Shown piece by piece: positions 54,054-63,778 of a stretch of 64,000 nt of DNA; the stretch's first letter is position 1; each line of letters starts with the position of its first letter. Origin of the DNA: Bradyrhizobium sp. (GTDB taxonomy: Bacteria; Pseudomonadota; Alphaproteobacteria; Rhizobiales; Xanthobacteraceae). Location: assembly GCF_016213215.1 (NCBI RefSeq), contig NZ_JACRAW010000088.1, positions 1-64,000 on the forward strand. The letters are read 5' to 3'. The translations under genes and the position numbers were made by a program. The notes beneath the pieces are model-generated. The model was not told the DNA's origin, searched no databases, and saw only the letters and a program-made list of their open reading frames with translations.

Positions 54054-55112
54054 ATGGATCTGCCCGCGCACCTTGCCTGGCTGGTGGACGAGGCCAGCGC
54101 CTCGACCGGCCCTGACCGGTTCCTGGCTGAGCTAGGTGCCCGGCTGCTGGCCGACGGCATCCCGCTCGCCGGCGCCGCCCTGACGCTCGCGGTGCCACAT
54201 CCGATCATCGCCCGACGCACCTGGCTGTGGCGAGCGGAGACCGGGGCGGTGATCGAGGCACTGGGCTTCACTGGCGGTCCGCTCAACCAGGCCGAGCGCG
54301 ACTGGCTGGCCGGGCTTGGCGTTGTGCAGGAGGACGCGGTCGGAACAGCTGCGGATACTCCGGTGCTGGGCTGGGCCGGCACACGACCGTTCGGTCCCGG
54401 CGAGGCCGCCCGGCTGCGCCAAGCCGCGCGCTTCGCCGCAGCGCCATTAGCCAGCCTCGCCGCACAGGCCGCGTTGGCCGCGCTACTCGAAGCTTATCTC
54501 GGGCGGCGCAGTGCCGCCCAGGTGCAGGCCGGCGCGCTACGCCGCGGCGCTGGGGAGATCATCCGCGCCGCGCTTCTGTTTGCCGATTTGCGCGACTTCA
54601 CCGCCCTGTCGGAGGTGACCGAGCCTGCGGCGGTGATCGCTGTGCTCGACGCCTGGTTCGACCGCATCGCCGGGGCGGTGCACGCATTCGGAGGCGAGGT
54701 ACTGAAGTTCATCGGTGACGGCGTGCTGGCGATCTTCCCGGTCACCGGGGCGCCGGCGGAAGCCTGCGAGGCAGCGCTGCGCGCGGTCGCCGCCGCCCGC
54801 GCCGGCATGGCCCATCTCGATACTATCAGGCAGGCGCAGGGGCTGCCGCCGCTGCCGTTCGGCGCGGCGCTGCATCTGGGCGAGATATTGTGGGGCAATA
54901 TCGGCGCGGCCGACCGGCTTGACTTCACCGCCATCGGTCCCGCCGTCAATCTGGTCAGCCGGCTGGAGGGGCTGTGCCGGCCACTGGGGCGCTCGGTGCT
55001 GATCTCGGGCGCGGTCGCCGCCGAGACGAGCGCGCCACTGGTGCCGCTGGGCGAACACGCGCTGCGCGGCATCGCTGCGCCCTGCGCCGTCTTCACCCTG
55101 CCGGATGCGTGA
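54054..55112 (+). CDS. Class III adenylate/guanylate cyclase
   Basis: LLFADLRDFTALSE, FGGEVLKFIGDGVLAIFP, RLDFTAIGPAVNLVSRLEGLC. Confidence 0.92.
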   Translation: MDLPAHLAWLVDEASASTGPDRFLAELGARLLADGIPLAGAALTLAVPHPIIARRTWLWRAETGAVIEALGFTGGPLNQAERDWLAGLGVVQEDAVGTAADTPVLGWAGTRPFGPGEAARLRQAARFAAAPLASLAAQAALAALLEAYLGRRSAAQVQAGALRRGAGEIIRAALLFADLRDFTALSEVTEPAAVIAVLDAWFDRIAGAVHAFGGEVLKFIGDGVLAIFPVTGAPAEACEAALRAVAAARAGMAHLDTIRQAQGLPPLPFGAALHLGEILWGNIGAADRLDFTAIGPAVNLVSRLEGLCRPLGRSVLISGAVAAETSAPLVPLGEHALRGIAAPCAVFTLPDA

Positions 55113-55171
55113 GCGGCCGGCGCCGGTCAATCGACAACGGATTCAATCTTCAACACCGACCGGTGTTGGCC

Positions 55172-56143
55172 CTAATCCACCTTGATATCGGCGGCCTTGA
55201 TCATCGGCCACCACTTGGCGATCTCCGCTTTCTGCTTGGACCCGAGCGCTTCAGGCGTGAGCAGGTCCTTGGGCGGCATCTCCAGCCCGAGATTTTCGAA
55301 CTGCTTCCTCACGCCCGGATCGTTCAGCGCCTCCACGGCGGCGGCGTTCAGCTTGCCGATGATCTCCTTCGGCGTACCTTTCGGCACCCACATGCCCGAC
55401 CACAGCGTCATGTGGAATCCCGCCAGGCCTGCCTCATCGGTGGTCAGAATCTCAGGCGCCGACTGAACGCGCTTGCTGTCGGTGATGGCGTAGGCCCGTA
55501 TGGTGCCCGCGCGCACCTGATTGATGGAGTTCGAGGTCTGGTCGACGATGAGATCGATCTGTCCCGCGACCAGATCGTTGAGCGCAGGCCCGGTGCCGCG
55601 ATAAGGCACGTACTGCAGCTTGATTCCGGTGACGTTCTCGAAATACACGGCGGCGATGTGGCTGCCGGATCCTGCGCCGGCCGTGCCCGCCGTGGCGGAT
55701 GTCGGCCTCGCCCTCAGCCACCCCAGCAGCTCTTTCAGCGACGTCGCAGGCACCGCCTTCTTGCTGACGATGATCATGGGATTGGATGGCAACAGCACCA
55801 CCGGCTCGAGGTCGGCGACGAGATCGTAGTTGAGGTTGTAGACCGCCCCGTTCGCGACGTGGGTACCCAGGTGCCCGAAGCTGATGGTGTAGCCGTCCGC
55901 CGGTGAATGGACCGCGCGCCCTACGCCGATCGAACCGCCGGCACCGGTCACGTTCTCGACCAGCACGGACTGGCCGAGCGAGGTCTTCATGCGCTCGGCA
56001 AGAATGCGCGCCATCGCATCCGACGGGCCGCCGGCGGAAAACGGCACGATAATGGTAATGCTGCGTGAGGGAAAATCGTCTGCGAGCGCGCCCGTCAGGA
56101 AGCCAAAGGTCGCGATCAGCGCCGCCCCAACCAATCTTCGCAT
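55172..56143 (-). CDS. Tripartite tricarboxylate transporter (Bug/TctC) substrate-binding protein
   Basis: FPSRSITIIVPFSAGGPSDAMARILAERM, VENVTGAGGSIGVGRA. Confidence 0.95.
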   Translation of the reverse strand: MRRLVGAALIATFGFLTGALADDFPSRSITIIVPFSAGGPSDAMARILAERMKTSLGQSVLVENVTGAGGSIGVGRAVHSPADGYTISFGHLGTHVANGAVYNLNYDLVADLEPVVLLPSNPMIIVSKKAVPATSLKELLGWLRARPTSATAGTAGAGSGSHIAAVYFENVTGIKLQYVPYRGTGPALNDLVAGQIDLIVDQTSNSINQVRAGTIRAYAITDSKRVQSAPEILTTDEAGLAGFHMTLWSGMWVPKGTPKEIIGKLNAAAVEALNDPGVRKQFENLGLEMPPKDLLTPEALGSKQKAEIAKWWPMIKAADIKVD

Positions 56144-56362
56144 GTTCCTCTCCCTTCCGGTCTTATCTGGACAACTGAATGGTGTTGCTACCGAGTCGCG
56201 CGTCCGCTCGCCAAGCTCACCGCATTCGACATACCGCGCGGGACCGAATACTCTCGGCACATCCCCGGCTCGAAACAGCGAAGCGGCGATGCAAACGACG
56301 CGCGGCAATGCTGTCGGCGCCGGCCGCTCCCGTTGACGCCGAAACGACACGACTGACCGAAC

Positions 56363-56956
56363 ATGACGACGGCCAATACTGCGACCAAGACTGCGACTTC
56401 GTATCATCCGTTGTTGCGCTGGATTCATTGGGCCACGGCCATCCTGTTCATTGCGGCAACCCTCATCGGATTCTATTGCGGCCTGCAGCAGCCGGGAACA
56501 TCGCCTCGCCGTGAACTGCTCGAAGTGCACAAGTCGCTCGGCCTGACGTTGTTCTTTCTGGCGATCCTGAGACTATGGGTGCGGGCGGCTACGAAGGTGC
56601 CGCCAGAGCCGGGCTCGTCCAGCCCACTCGTGCTGGCGGCAGCAAGGCTAAACCATTGGACCCTCTATTTCATTCTCTTCCTGATGCCCATCACAGGATA
56701 TTTGGCCTCCGCAGCCGGTGGTTATTCGCTAAGATATTTCTGGACGTTCAGCTGGCCGCGCCTGGTCGACAAGAATCAAGCGCTTGCGCATTTCGCCATC
56801 ACGGCGCACGACGTTGTCGCCTATCTCGTGTATGCCGCCGTAGGCCTGCATGTCGCAGCGACGTTCTGGCACATCCTCGTAAAGAAGGACGAGACGCTGT
56901 CGCGAATGTGGCCTTCAGCGCCCGCGGCGGGATCGATCGGCGATCGACAGGGTTAG
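56363..56956 (+). CDS. Cytochrome b561
   Basis: YHPLLRWIHWATAILFIAATLIGFY, LLEVHKSLGLTLFFLAILRLWVR. Confidence 0.94.
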   Translation: MTTANTATKTATSYHPLLRWIHWATAILFIAATLIGFYCGLQQPGTSPRRELLEVHKSLGLTLFFLAILRLWVRAATKVPPEPGSSSPLVLAAARLNHWTLYFILFLMPITGYLASAAGGYSLRYFWTFSWPRLVDKNQALAHFAITAHDVVAYLVYAAVGLHVAATFWHILVKKDETLSRMWPSAPAAGSIGDRQG

Positions 56957-57014
56957 GCCCGTTCCCGCCGGCTGGCCGAGAGTACCTTGGGGCGCAGCGC
57001 TACGACCTGGTCGC

Positions 57015-58262
57015 CTAAGCCTGGAACTGCGCGTAATCGATCGGCTTGTGACGATCGAGCGTGCGGGTGACCGGCGGCAGCGGATATTTAAGGCCAGTCG
57101 CGCAATTGAACAGCATCACGCGATCATTTCTCGTGACCCGTCCGTCGGAGAGACTCTGCTTGTAGGCGGCGTAGGTCGCCGCTCCCTCTGGGCACAGAAG
57201 AAGCCCCTCTTCGCGCGCGACTTCGCTCAGCGCAGACGAAATCTGCTCGTCATCGACCGCAATGGCAAAGCCTTTGCTCTCGCGCACGGCGCGCAGGATA
57301 AGGAAATCTCCGATCGCCTGCGGCACGCGGATGCCTGAGGCGATGGTGTGGGCGTCCTCCCAGCGGGTGGCGTGCTCGGTGCCTGCTGCGAAAGCGCGCA
57401 CCATCGGCGCGCAGCCGGACGCCTGCACCGCCACCATGCGCGGGCGCTTCTTGCCGATGAAGCCGATCGCCTCGAGTTCGGCGAATGCCTTCCACATGCC
57501 GATCAGGCCGGTGCCGCCGCCGGTCGGATAGAAGATCACGTCCGGCAGGTCCCAGCCGAGTTGCTCGGCCAGTTCCAGCCCCATCGTCTTCTTGCCCTCG
57601 ATGCGATACGGCTCCTTCAGCGTGGAGGTATCGAACCAGCCGACCTTGGCCTTGCCTTCGCCGACGATCTTGCCGCAATCGTCGATCAGGCCGTTGACGC
57701 GATAAACGGTCGCACCCTGCAACTCGATTTCGCTGACATTCACTTCGGGTGTATCGGCGGGACAGAAGATCGTGGTCTTGATGCCGCAGTGGCTGGCATA
57801 GGCCGCCAGCGCAGCTCCGGCATTGCCGTTGGTCGGCATCGCCATGTGGCTGATGCCGAGCGCCTTGCCCATCGACACCGCCATCACCAGGCCGCGCGCC
57901 TTGAACGAGCCGGTCGGCAGGCGGCCCTCGTCCTTGACGATGATCTCTCCGCCGCCGAGCTTTTGCGAAAGCTTCGGCAGCCGGATCAGCGGGGTTGCGA
58001 TTTCGCCGAGGCTGACGATGTCGGCACATTTGCGCACGGGCAGCAATTCGCGGTAGCGCCACAGGTCGGCCGGACGCTCCGCGAGCGCATCCTTGGTCAG
58101 CGCCTTCTTCACGCCGGCAAGGTCATAACGCACCAAGAGCGGCTTGCCCGCCTTTGAGAGGTTATGGAGCTGGTCGGCCGGATAGTGATCGCCCTCCATC
58201 GCGCATTCGAGATGGGTGACGAAGGTCGGGCGTTCGGTCGTGAGGTTGTCGTCGTCGCGCAC
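57015..58262 (-). CDS. thrC: Threonine synthase (PLP-dependent), probable GTG start
   Basis: EGRLPTGSFKARGLVMAVSMGKALG, MPTNGNAGAALAAYASHCG, PTGGGTGLIGMWKAF; VRDDDNL start preceded by AAGAAAGG. Confidence 0.82.
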   Translation of the reverse strand: MRDDDNLTTERPTFVTHLECAMEGDHYPADQLHNLSKAGKPLLVRYDLAGVKKALTKDALAERPADLWRYRELLPVRKCADIVSLGEIATPLIRLPKLSQKLGGGEIIVKDEGRLPTGSFKARGLVMAVSMGKALGISHMAMPTNGNAGAALAAYASHCGIKTTIFCPADTPEVNVSEIELQGATVYRVNGLIDDCGKIVGEGKAKVGWFDTSTLKEPYRIEGKKTMGLELAEQLGWDLPDVIFYPTGGGTGLIGMWKAFAELEAIGFIGKKRPRMVAVQASGCAPMVRAFAAGTEHATRWEDAHTIASGIRVPQAIGDFLILRAVRESKGFAIAVDDEQISSALSEVAREEGLLLCPEGAATYAAYKQSLSDGRVTRNDRVMLFNCATGLKYPLPPVTRTLDRHKPIDYAQFQA

Positions 58263-58302
58263 GGCTTGTGCCTTTCTTGTTGAGCTCAGCGCTATTAAAC
58301 CA

Positions 58303-58411
58303 GTCACCCTGAGGAGCTTGCGAAGCAAGCGTCTCGAAGGGCGACGAGCCCCGCTGTTCGATCCGGGCCGTACATCCTTCGAGGCTCGCTCCGCGAGCAC
58401 CTCAGGATGAC
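58303..58411. repeat. Palindromic MITE-like intergenic repeat (second copy of the 4381 element)
   Basis: gtcaccctgaggagc ... catccttcgaggctcgctccgcgagcacctcaggatgac. Confidence 0.8.
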
Positions 58412-58452
58412 GGGACCGCCGTCTCGTTCGGATTTTCGTCGCTCTCCAGCTG

Positions 58453-59874
58453 CTATATGTTCAACACCCGCCCATAGGCGTCGAGCACCGCTTCCTTCAT
58501 CATCTCCGACAGCGTCGGATGCGGGAAGACCGTGTGCATCAGTTCCTCTTCCGTTGTCTCGAGATTCATCGCGACGACGTAGCCCTGGATCAGCTCGGTC
58601 ACCTCTGCGCCGATCATGTGCGCGCCGAGGAGCTGGCCGGTCTTCTTGTCAAACACCACCTTGACCAACCCCTGCTCTTCGCCGAGCGCAATCGCCTTGC
58701 CGTTGCCGACGAAGGGGAAACGGCCGACGCGGATCTCGCGCCCTCCTTCCTTCGCCCTCGCCTCGGTCAAGCCGACGGACGCGATCTGGGGATGGCAATA
58801 GGTGCAGCCGGGAATGAGGTTCTTGTCCATGGGATGCGGGTGCAGGCCCTTGATCGCCTCGACGCAGACCACCCCCTCATGCTCGGCCTTGTGCGCCAGC
58901 ATCGGGGGACCGGCGACGTCCCCGATGGCATAGATGCCGGGTACGTTGGTCTTGCCATAGCCGTCGATCACGATGGTGCCGCGATCGGTCTTCACCCCGA
59001 GCCTTTCCAGCCCGAGATTCTCGATGTTGCCGACCACACCGACCGCGGAGATCACCCGCTCGAACTCGGCCGCTTGCGGCTTGCCCTTGCCGTCGTCGAT
59101 CGTGGCAATGACGCTGTCGCTCTTCCTCTCGAGCTTGGTCACCTTGGTCGAGGTGTGTATCTTCATGCCCTGCTTCTCGAAGCGCTTGCGGGCAAGGCCC
59201 GCGATCTCGGAGTCCTCGACGGGCAGGATTTGCGGCAGCACCTCGACCACGGTCACGTCGGAGCCGAGGGTGTGGAAGAAGGACGCGAATTCGATCCCGA
59301 TGGCGCCCGACCCGACGACCAGCAGCGATTTTGGGATGCGATCCGGCACCATGGCCTCGAAATAGGTCCAGACCAGCTTCTTGTCCGGCTCGAGCCCCGG
59401 CAAGACGCGCGGGCGCGCGCCGGTCGCGATGATGATGTGCCTGGCCTGATAGGTGCCCTCGCCGAGCGCCCCCTTTGGCCCTTCGACCTCGGATTTGGCA
59501 ACGGTGATCTTGCCGGGAGCATCGATGATCGCCCTGCCCCAGATCACCGAGACCTTGTTCTTCTTCATCAGGAAGCCGACGCCGTCGTTGAGGCGTTTCG
59601 CGACGCCACGCGAGCGCTGCACAACTGCCTTGGGATCGAACGAGACCTTCTCCGCCGACAGGCCGTAATCCTTGGCGTGCTGCATGTAGTGGAAGATCTC
59701 GGCCGAGCGCAGCAGCGCCTTGGTCGGGATACAGCCCCAGTTCAGGCACACGCCGCCAAGATACGATTTCTCGACAATGGCGGTTTTGAAGCCGAGCTGG
59801 GCGGCGCGGATCGCGGTGACGTAACCGCCCGGCCCGGAGCCGATGATGATGATATCGAAAGACGTGTCGGCCAT
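58453..59874 (-). CDS. lpdA: Dihydrolipoyl dehydrogenase
   Basis: IIIGSGPGGYVTAIRAAQLGFKTAIVEKSYLGGVCLNWGCIPTKALLRSAE. Confidence 0.97.
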   Translation of the reverse strand: MADTSFDIIIIGSGPGGYVTAIRAAQLGFKTAIVEKSYLGGVCLNWGCIPTKALLRSAEIFHYMQHAKDYGLSAEKVSFDPKAVVQRSRGVAKRLNDGVGFLMKKNKVSVIWGRAIIDAPGKITVAKSEVEGPKGALGEGTYQARHIIIATGARPRVLPGLEPDKKLVWTYFEAMVPDRIPKSLLVVGSGAIGIEFASFFHTLGSDVTVVEVLPQILPVEDSEIAGLARKRFEKQGMKIHTSTKVTKLERKSDSVIATIDDGKGKPQAAEFERVISAVGVVGNIENLGLERLGVKTDRGTIVIDGYGKTNVPGIYAIGDVAGPPMLAHKAEHEGVVCVEAIKGLHPHPMDKNLIPGCTYCHPQIASVGLTEARAKEGGREIRVGRFPFVGNGKAIALGEEQGLVKVVFDKKTGQLLGAHMIGAEVTELIQGYVVAMNLETTEEELMHTVFPHPTLSEMMKEAVLDAYGRVLNI

Positions 59875-59891
59875 GGCGGCTCCCGTTCAAC

Positions 59892-60131
59892 TCAAGCTGT
59901 CGTGGCGCCGCGGGCGCGGCCTCTGAAGATCAACATCCTGACCAGCCATTCGACGACGCCAATCAGGATCAGGATTGCAAGCGCGGCGAGTACGATTGGC
60001 TGTGCGATGTTTCGTGCCAGTTGCTCGCCGGCAAAGAACGCGGAATGAAGCAGGTCGAGGCCAATCGGATTGAGCACGAGAATGGCCCCGAGCAGAATCG
60101 ATATCCAGGGCCAGCGTGTCCGGACACTCAA
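59892..60131 (-). CDS. Small hydrophobic protein of the PDH operon
   Basis: 79 aa with two hydrophobic segments, co-directional between pdhC and lpdA. Confidence 0.7.
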   Translation of the reverse strand: MSVRTRWPWISILLGAILVLNPIGLDLLHSAFFAGEQLARNIAQPIVLAALAILILIGVVEWLVRMLIFRGRARGATTA

Positions 60132-60153
60132 CCTCGCCCCCTCGAAATGCGCA

Positions 60154-61497
60154 TCACACCATCATCATGACCGGGTTCTCGATCAGCTGCCTGAACGCGC
60201 CGATCAGTTCGGCTCCGAGCGCGCCGTCAATGGCGCGGTGGTCGCACGACAGCGTCACACTCATGATGCTCGCGATCTCGATGTTGCCGTTTCGCACGAC
60301 GGGGCGCTCCTCGCTGGTGCCGACCGCGAGGATCGTGGCATGGGGCGGATTGATCACCGCGGTGAAGTCCTTGATGCCGTACATGCCGAGATTGGAGACG
60401 GCGGTGGTGCCGCCCTGGTATTCCTCGGGCTTGAGCTTGCGCGCGCGGGCGCGCGCGGCGAAATCCTTCATCTCGCCCGAGATGGCCGACAGCGTCTTGG
60501 TCTCCGCTTTCCGGATGATCGGCGTGATCAGGCCGCCCGGCATGGCGACCGCAACGCCGATGTCGGAATGCCTGTGCTTGAGCAACCCACCGTCGGTCCA
60601 GCTCACATTGCAGTCCGGGATCTTCTGCAGCGCGACCGCCATGGCCTTGATGACGAAGTCGTTCACCGAAAGCTTGTAGAGCGGCTTCTTCTCCTTGTCC
60701 TTCGGCGCGGCGGCATTGATCTCCTCGCGCGCGGCGAGCAGCTTGCCGATGTCGCAGTCGATGGTGAGGTAGAAGTGCGGAACGTTCTGCACCGAGGCGG
60801 TCAGGCGCTGGGCAATGGTGCGGCGCATGTTGTCGTGCGGCACCACCTCGTAGGAGCCCGGTTCGAACAGCGCCAGGATCTGCTTGTCCGACATCGACGG
60901 CGCGAGCGCGGGCGCGGCCGGCGCGGCCGCGGGGGCCTTCAGTCCCTTGCCCGACTTCGCCTCTTCGACGTCACGGGCAATGACGCGGCCATGCGGGCCC
61001 GTGCCTGATATCATGGAAATCTCGATGCCCGCCTCTGTCGCCAGGCGTCGGGCGAGCGGAGAGGAGAAGACGCGGCCGTGGCCATTGGTCTGCGGCGCAG
61101 CCTGCGCAGGAGCGGCGGGCGGCGCGGTCGGCTTGGCGGCAGCGGGAGCGGGTGCCGGCGCGGGTGTCGCCGCAACCGGAGCCGCGGCGGCCTTCGGCGG
61201 CGCGCTGGAGGCCGACGGCTTTGCCCCGCCGGCGCTGGCGGCCTTGACGTCCTCGCCCTCACCCGCCAGCACCGCGATCACGTCGTTGACGGCAACGTCC
61301 TGCGTCCCTTCCGGGACCAGTATCCTGGCGATCGTGCCCTCGTCGATCGCCTCGACCTCCATGGTCGCCTTGTCGGTCTCGATCTCGGCGATGACGTCGC
61401 CGGACTTGACCTTGTCGCCCTCTTTCTTCAGCCACTTGGCGAGGTTGCCCTTCTCCATCGTCGGCGACAGGGCGGGCATCAGGATGTTGATAGGCAT
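60154..61497 (-). CDS. pdhC: Pyruvate dehydrogenase complex dihydrolipoamide acetyltransferase (E2)
   Basis: [28 protein letters not shown] lipoyl domain; SPLARRLATEAGIEISMISGTGPHGRVIARDV; catalytic SCDHRAIDGALGAELI. Confidence 0.96.
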   Translation of the reverse strand: MPINILMPALSPTMEKGNLAKWLKKEGDKVKSGDVIAEIETDKATMEVEAIDEGTIARILVPEGTQDVAVNDVIAVLAGEGEDVKAASAGGAKPSASSAPPKAAAAPVAATPAPAPAPAAAKPTAPPAAPAQAAPQTNGHGRVFSSPLARRLATEAGIEISMISGTGPHGRVIARDVEEAKSGKGLKAPAAAPAAPALAPSMSDKQILALFEPGSYEVVPHDNMRRTIAQRLTASVQNVPHFYLTIDCDIGKLLAAREEINAAAPKDKEKKPLYKLSVNDFVIKAMAVALQKIPDCNVSWTDGGLLKHRHSDIGVAVAMPGGLITPIIRKAETKTLSAISGEMKDFAARARARKLKPEEYQGGTTAVSNLGMYGIKDFTAVINPPHATILAVGTSEERPVVRNGNIEIASIMSVTLSCDHRAIDGALGAELIGAFRQLIENPVMMMV

Positions 61498-61589
61498 GCT
61501 GACCTCACGAAGATAGCTCTTTAGACAGCTTCTCTTGTTAGCTTCTCTTGGCGTCGGCCCCCATACCCGGGAAGCCGACGAGACGGATT

Positions 61590-62042
61590 TCAATTACCGA
61601 TATCGCCCTGCCACAGGCGTTCGTTGGCGGGATTGGCGCGCCATGACTTCATCATGTTGATCGATCGCTCGTCGGCAAGGTCGATGTAGGGAATGCCGAA
61701 CTTGTCCAGGATGTCCTTGCTTCCCGGGTACGTGACGGACTCGCCGATCACGACCAGCGAAAGCCTGAACAACCCGAGCGCGCCGGCGCACATCGGGCAG
61801 GGCGACAACGTCGTGTACATTACGGTGTCGTGGAACGAACTCAGCCCGGCATCGCGCAGGCAGGACATCTCGCCGTGCAGGATGACGTTTTTCTCCTGAA
61901 CCCGGCGGTTGTGACCGCGGGCGATGATCCTGCTGTTGCGCGTCAGCACGGCGCCGATCGGCAGGCCGCCCTGCGCGATGCTGTTCTCCGCCTCGCGGAT
62001 GGCCTCCAGCATGAAATCGTAATGATGAGGTTCGATCGCCAC
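61590..62042 (-). CDS. Nucleoside/cytosine deaminase, FCY1 (yeast cytosine deaminase)-like
   Basis: HGEMSCLRDAGLSSFHDTVMYTTLSPCPMCAGALGLFRLSLVVIGESV zinc motif; C-terminal ADERSINMMKSW...LWQGDIGN. Confidence 0.88.
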   Translation of the reverse strand: MAIEPHHYDFMLEAIREAENSIAQGGLPIGAVLTRNSRIIARGHNRRVQEKNVILHGEMSCLRDAGLSSFHDTVMYTTLSPCPMCAGALGLFRLSLVVIGESVTYPGSKDILDKFGIPYIDLADERSINMMKSWRANPANERLWQGDIGN

Positions 62043-62044
62043 GG

Positions 62045-62347
62045 TCAGTGCCCCTTCCGCCGCGGCTCGGTGGTGCCGAGATCGGTCGGGCGCTCAAGCT
62101 CGGCCTCGAACATGTCGACGATGCGCTCCAGCGCCTCTTCCTCGGTGTACTCGCTCTCTCGCGCATAGGCGCGCGCGGCGTGGCGGGCGAGATCGACGAG
62201 CAGCAGGCCCCACATGTCGGGCTCCTCGAAAGCGCGCTGAAACGCCATCGACAGCCCCCCATCGAGCACGAACACGCGCAGCACCTCGGTTGCGTCCTCG
62301 CGATCGATGACATCAGGCGGTAATGGCTGCTCCTTGGGACCTGCCAT
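62045..62347 (-). CDS. DUF5076 domain-containing protein
   Basis: LRVFVLDGGLSMAFQRAFEEPDMWGLLLVDLARHAARAYARE. Confidence 0.8.
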   Translation of the reverse strand: MAGPKEQPLPPDVIDREDATEVLRVFVLDGGLSMAFQRAFEEPDMWGLLLVDLARHAARAYARESEYTEEEALERIVDMFEAELERPTDLGTTEPRRKGH

Positions 62348-62350
62348 GAA

Positions 62351-63751
62351 TCACCGGTAGCAAACGGCTTTGGCGGCCTCGACCACTTCGGCCGCCGACG
62401 GCAATGCGAGCTTTTCCAGGTTGGCGGCATAGGGCATCGGTACGTCCTTGCCGGACACGCGCACCACCGGGGCGTCGAGATAGTCGAAAGCGTGCTCCAT
62501 AATCCGCGCCGCTATCTCGGCGCCGACGCCGCTCTGCTGCCAGCCTTCCTCGACCGTGACGGCTCGCCCTGTCTTCTTCACCGAGGCAACGATGGTCTCG
62601 GTATCCAGCGGACGCAGCGTGCGCAGGTCGATGACCTCGGCCTCGATGCCTTCCTTGGCGAGTTCATCGGCCGCCTTCAGTGCATAGGTCATGCCGTTGG
62701 ACCACGAAATGATGGTCACGTGATTGCCCTTGCGCACCACGCGCGCCTTGCCGATCGGGATCACGTAGTCATCGAGCTTCGGCACCTCGCCGGTGTGGCC
62801 GTAGAGGACCTCGTTCTCGAGGAAGATCACCGGATTGCGATCGCGGATCGCGGCCTTGAGCAGCCCCTTGGCGTCGGCGGCAGAATACGGCGCGACCACC
62901 TTCAGGCCGGGAATGTGCGCATACCATGCCGAATAGTCCTGGCTGTGCTGGGCGGCGACGCGCGCGGCGGCGCCGTTGGGCCCGCGGAACACGACCGAGC
63001 AGCCCATCTGCCCGCCGGACATATAGAGCGTCTTGGCCGCGGAGTTGATGATCTGGTCGATCGCCTGCATGGCGAAGTTGAACGTCATGAATTCGATGAT
63101 CGGCTTCAAGCCCGCCATCGCCGCGCCGACACCGATGCCGGCGAAGCCATGCTCGGTGATCGGGGTATCGATGACCCGGCGTGCGCCGAACTCCTGCAAC
63201 AGGCCCTGCGTCACCTTGTAGGCGCCCTGATACTCGGCGACCTCCTCGCCCATGACGAAGACGTCGGGATCGCGGCGCATCTCCTCGGCCATGGCATCGC
63301 GCAAGGCCTCGCGGATGGTCATGGTGACCATCTCGGTCCCCTCCGGCACTTCCGGATCGGGCTCGGCAACGGCTTGCGGCGCCGCCGGCGCCTTTGCTGC
63401 GGCGGGTGAGACCGGGGCCTCGGTCTTCGCTTGCGCGGGCGCGGCGGATTCGGCGGCCTTCTTCTGTTGTCCCGGCATTGCCACCTTGGCGAGGTCGGCG
63501 GCGCTTTCGCCGTCGGCCAGGATGGTCGCGATCGGGGTGTTGACCGCGACGTCCGCGGTGCCTTCCGGAATCAGGATCTGGCCGAGCGTCCCCTCATCGG
63601 TCGCCTCGACCTCCATCGTCGCCTTGTCGGTCTCGATCTCGGCGATGACGTCGCCCGACTTGACCGGCTCCCCCTCCTTCTTCAGCCACTTGGCGAGGTT
63701 GCCCTTCTCCATCGTGGGCGACAGCGCAGGCATCAGCACTTGAATTGGCAT
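62351..63751 (-). CDS. pdhB: Pyruvate dehydrogenase E1 component subunit beta with N-terminal lipoyl domain
   Basis: [71 protein letters not shown]. Confidence 0.97.
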   Translation of the reverse strand: MPIQVLMPALSPTMEKGNLAKWLKKEGEPVKSGDVIAEIETDKATMEVEATDEGTLGQILIPEGTADVAVNTPIATILADGESAADLAKVAMPGQQKKAAESAAPAQAKTEAPVSPAAAKAPAAPQAVAEPDPEVPEGTEMVTMTIREALRDAMAEEMRRDPDVFVMGEEVAEYQGAYKVTQGLLQEFGARRVIDTPITEHGFAGIGVGAAMAGLKPIIEFMTFNFAMQAIDQIINSAAKTLYMSGGQMGCSVVFRGPNGAAARVAAQHSQDYSAWYAHIPGLKVVAPYSAADAKGLLKAAIRDRNPVIFLENEVLYGHTGEVPKLDDYVIPIGKARVVRKGNHVTIISWSNGMTYALKAADELAKEGIEAEVIDLRTLRPLDTETIVASVKKTGRAVTVEEGWQQSGVGAEIAARIMEHAFDYLDAPVVRVSGKDVPMPYAANLEKLALPSAAEVVEAAKAVCYR

Positions 63752-63778
63752 ATCGGCTCCGAAAGAAAGCTTGCGCGC

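Noticed and set aside
55172-56143. Complete tripartite tricarboxylate transporter
   Set aside because: Only the substrate-binding protein is present; no TctA/TctB membrane subunits nearby
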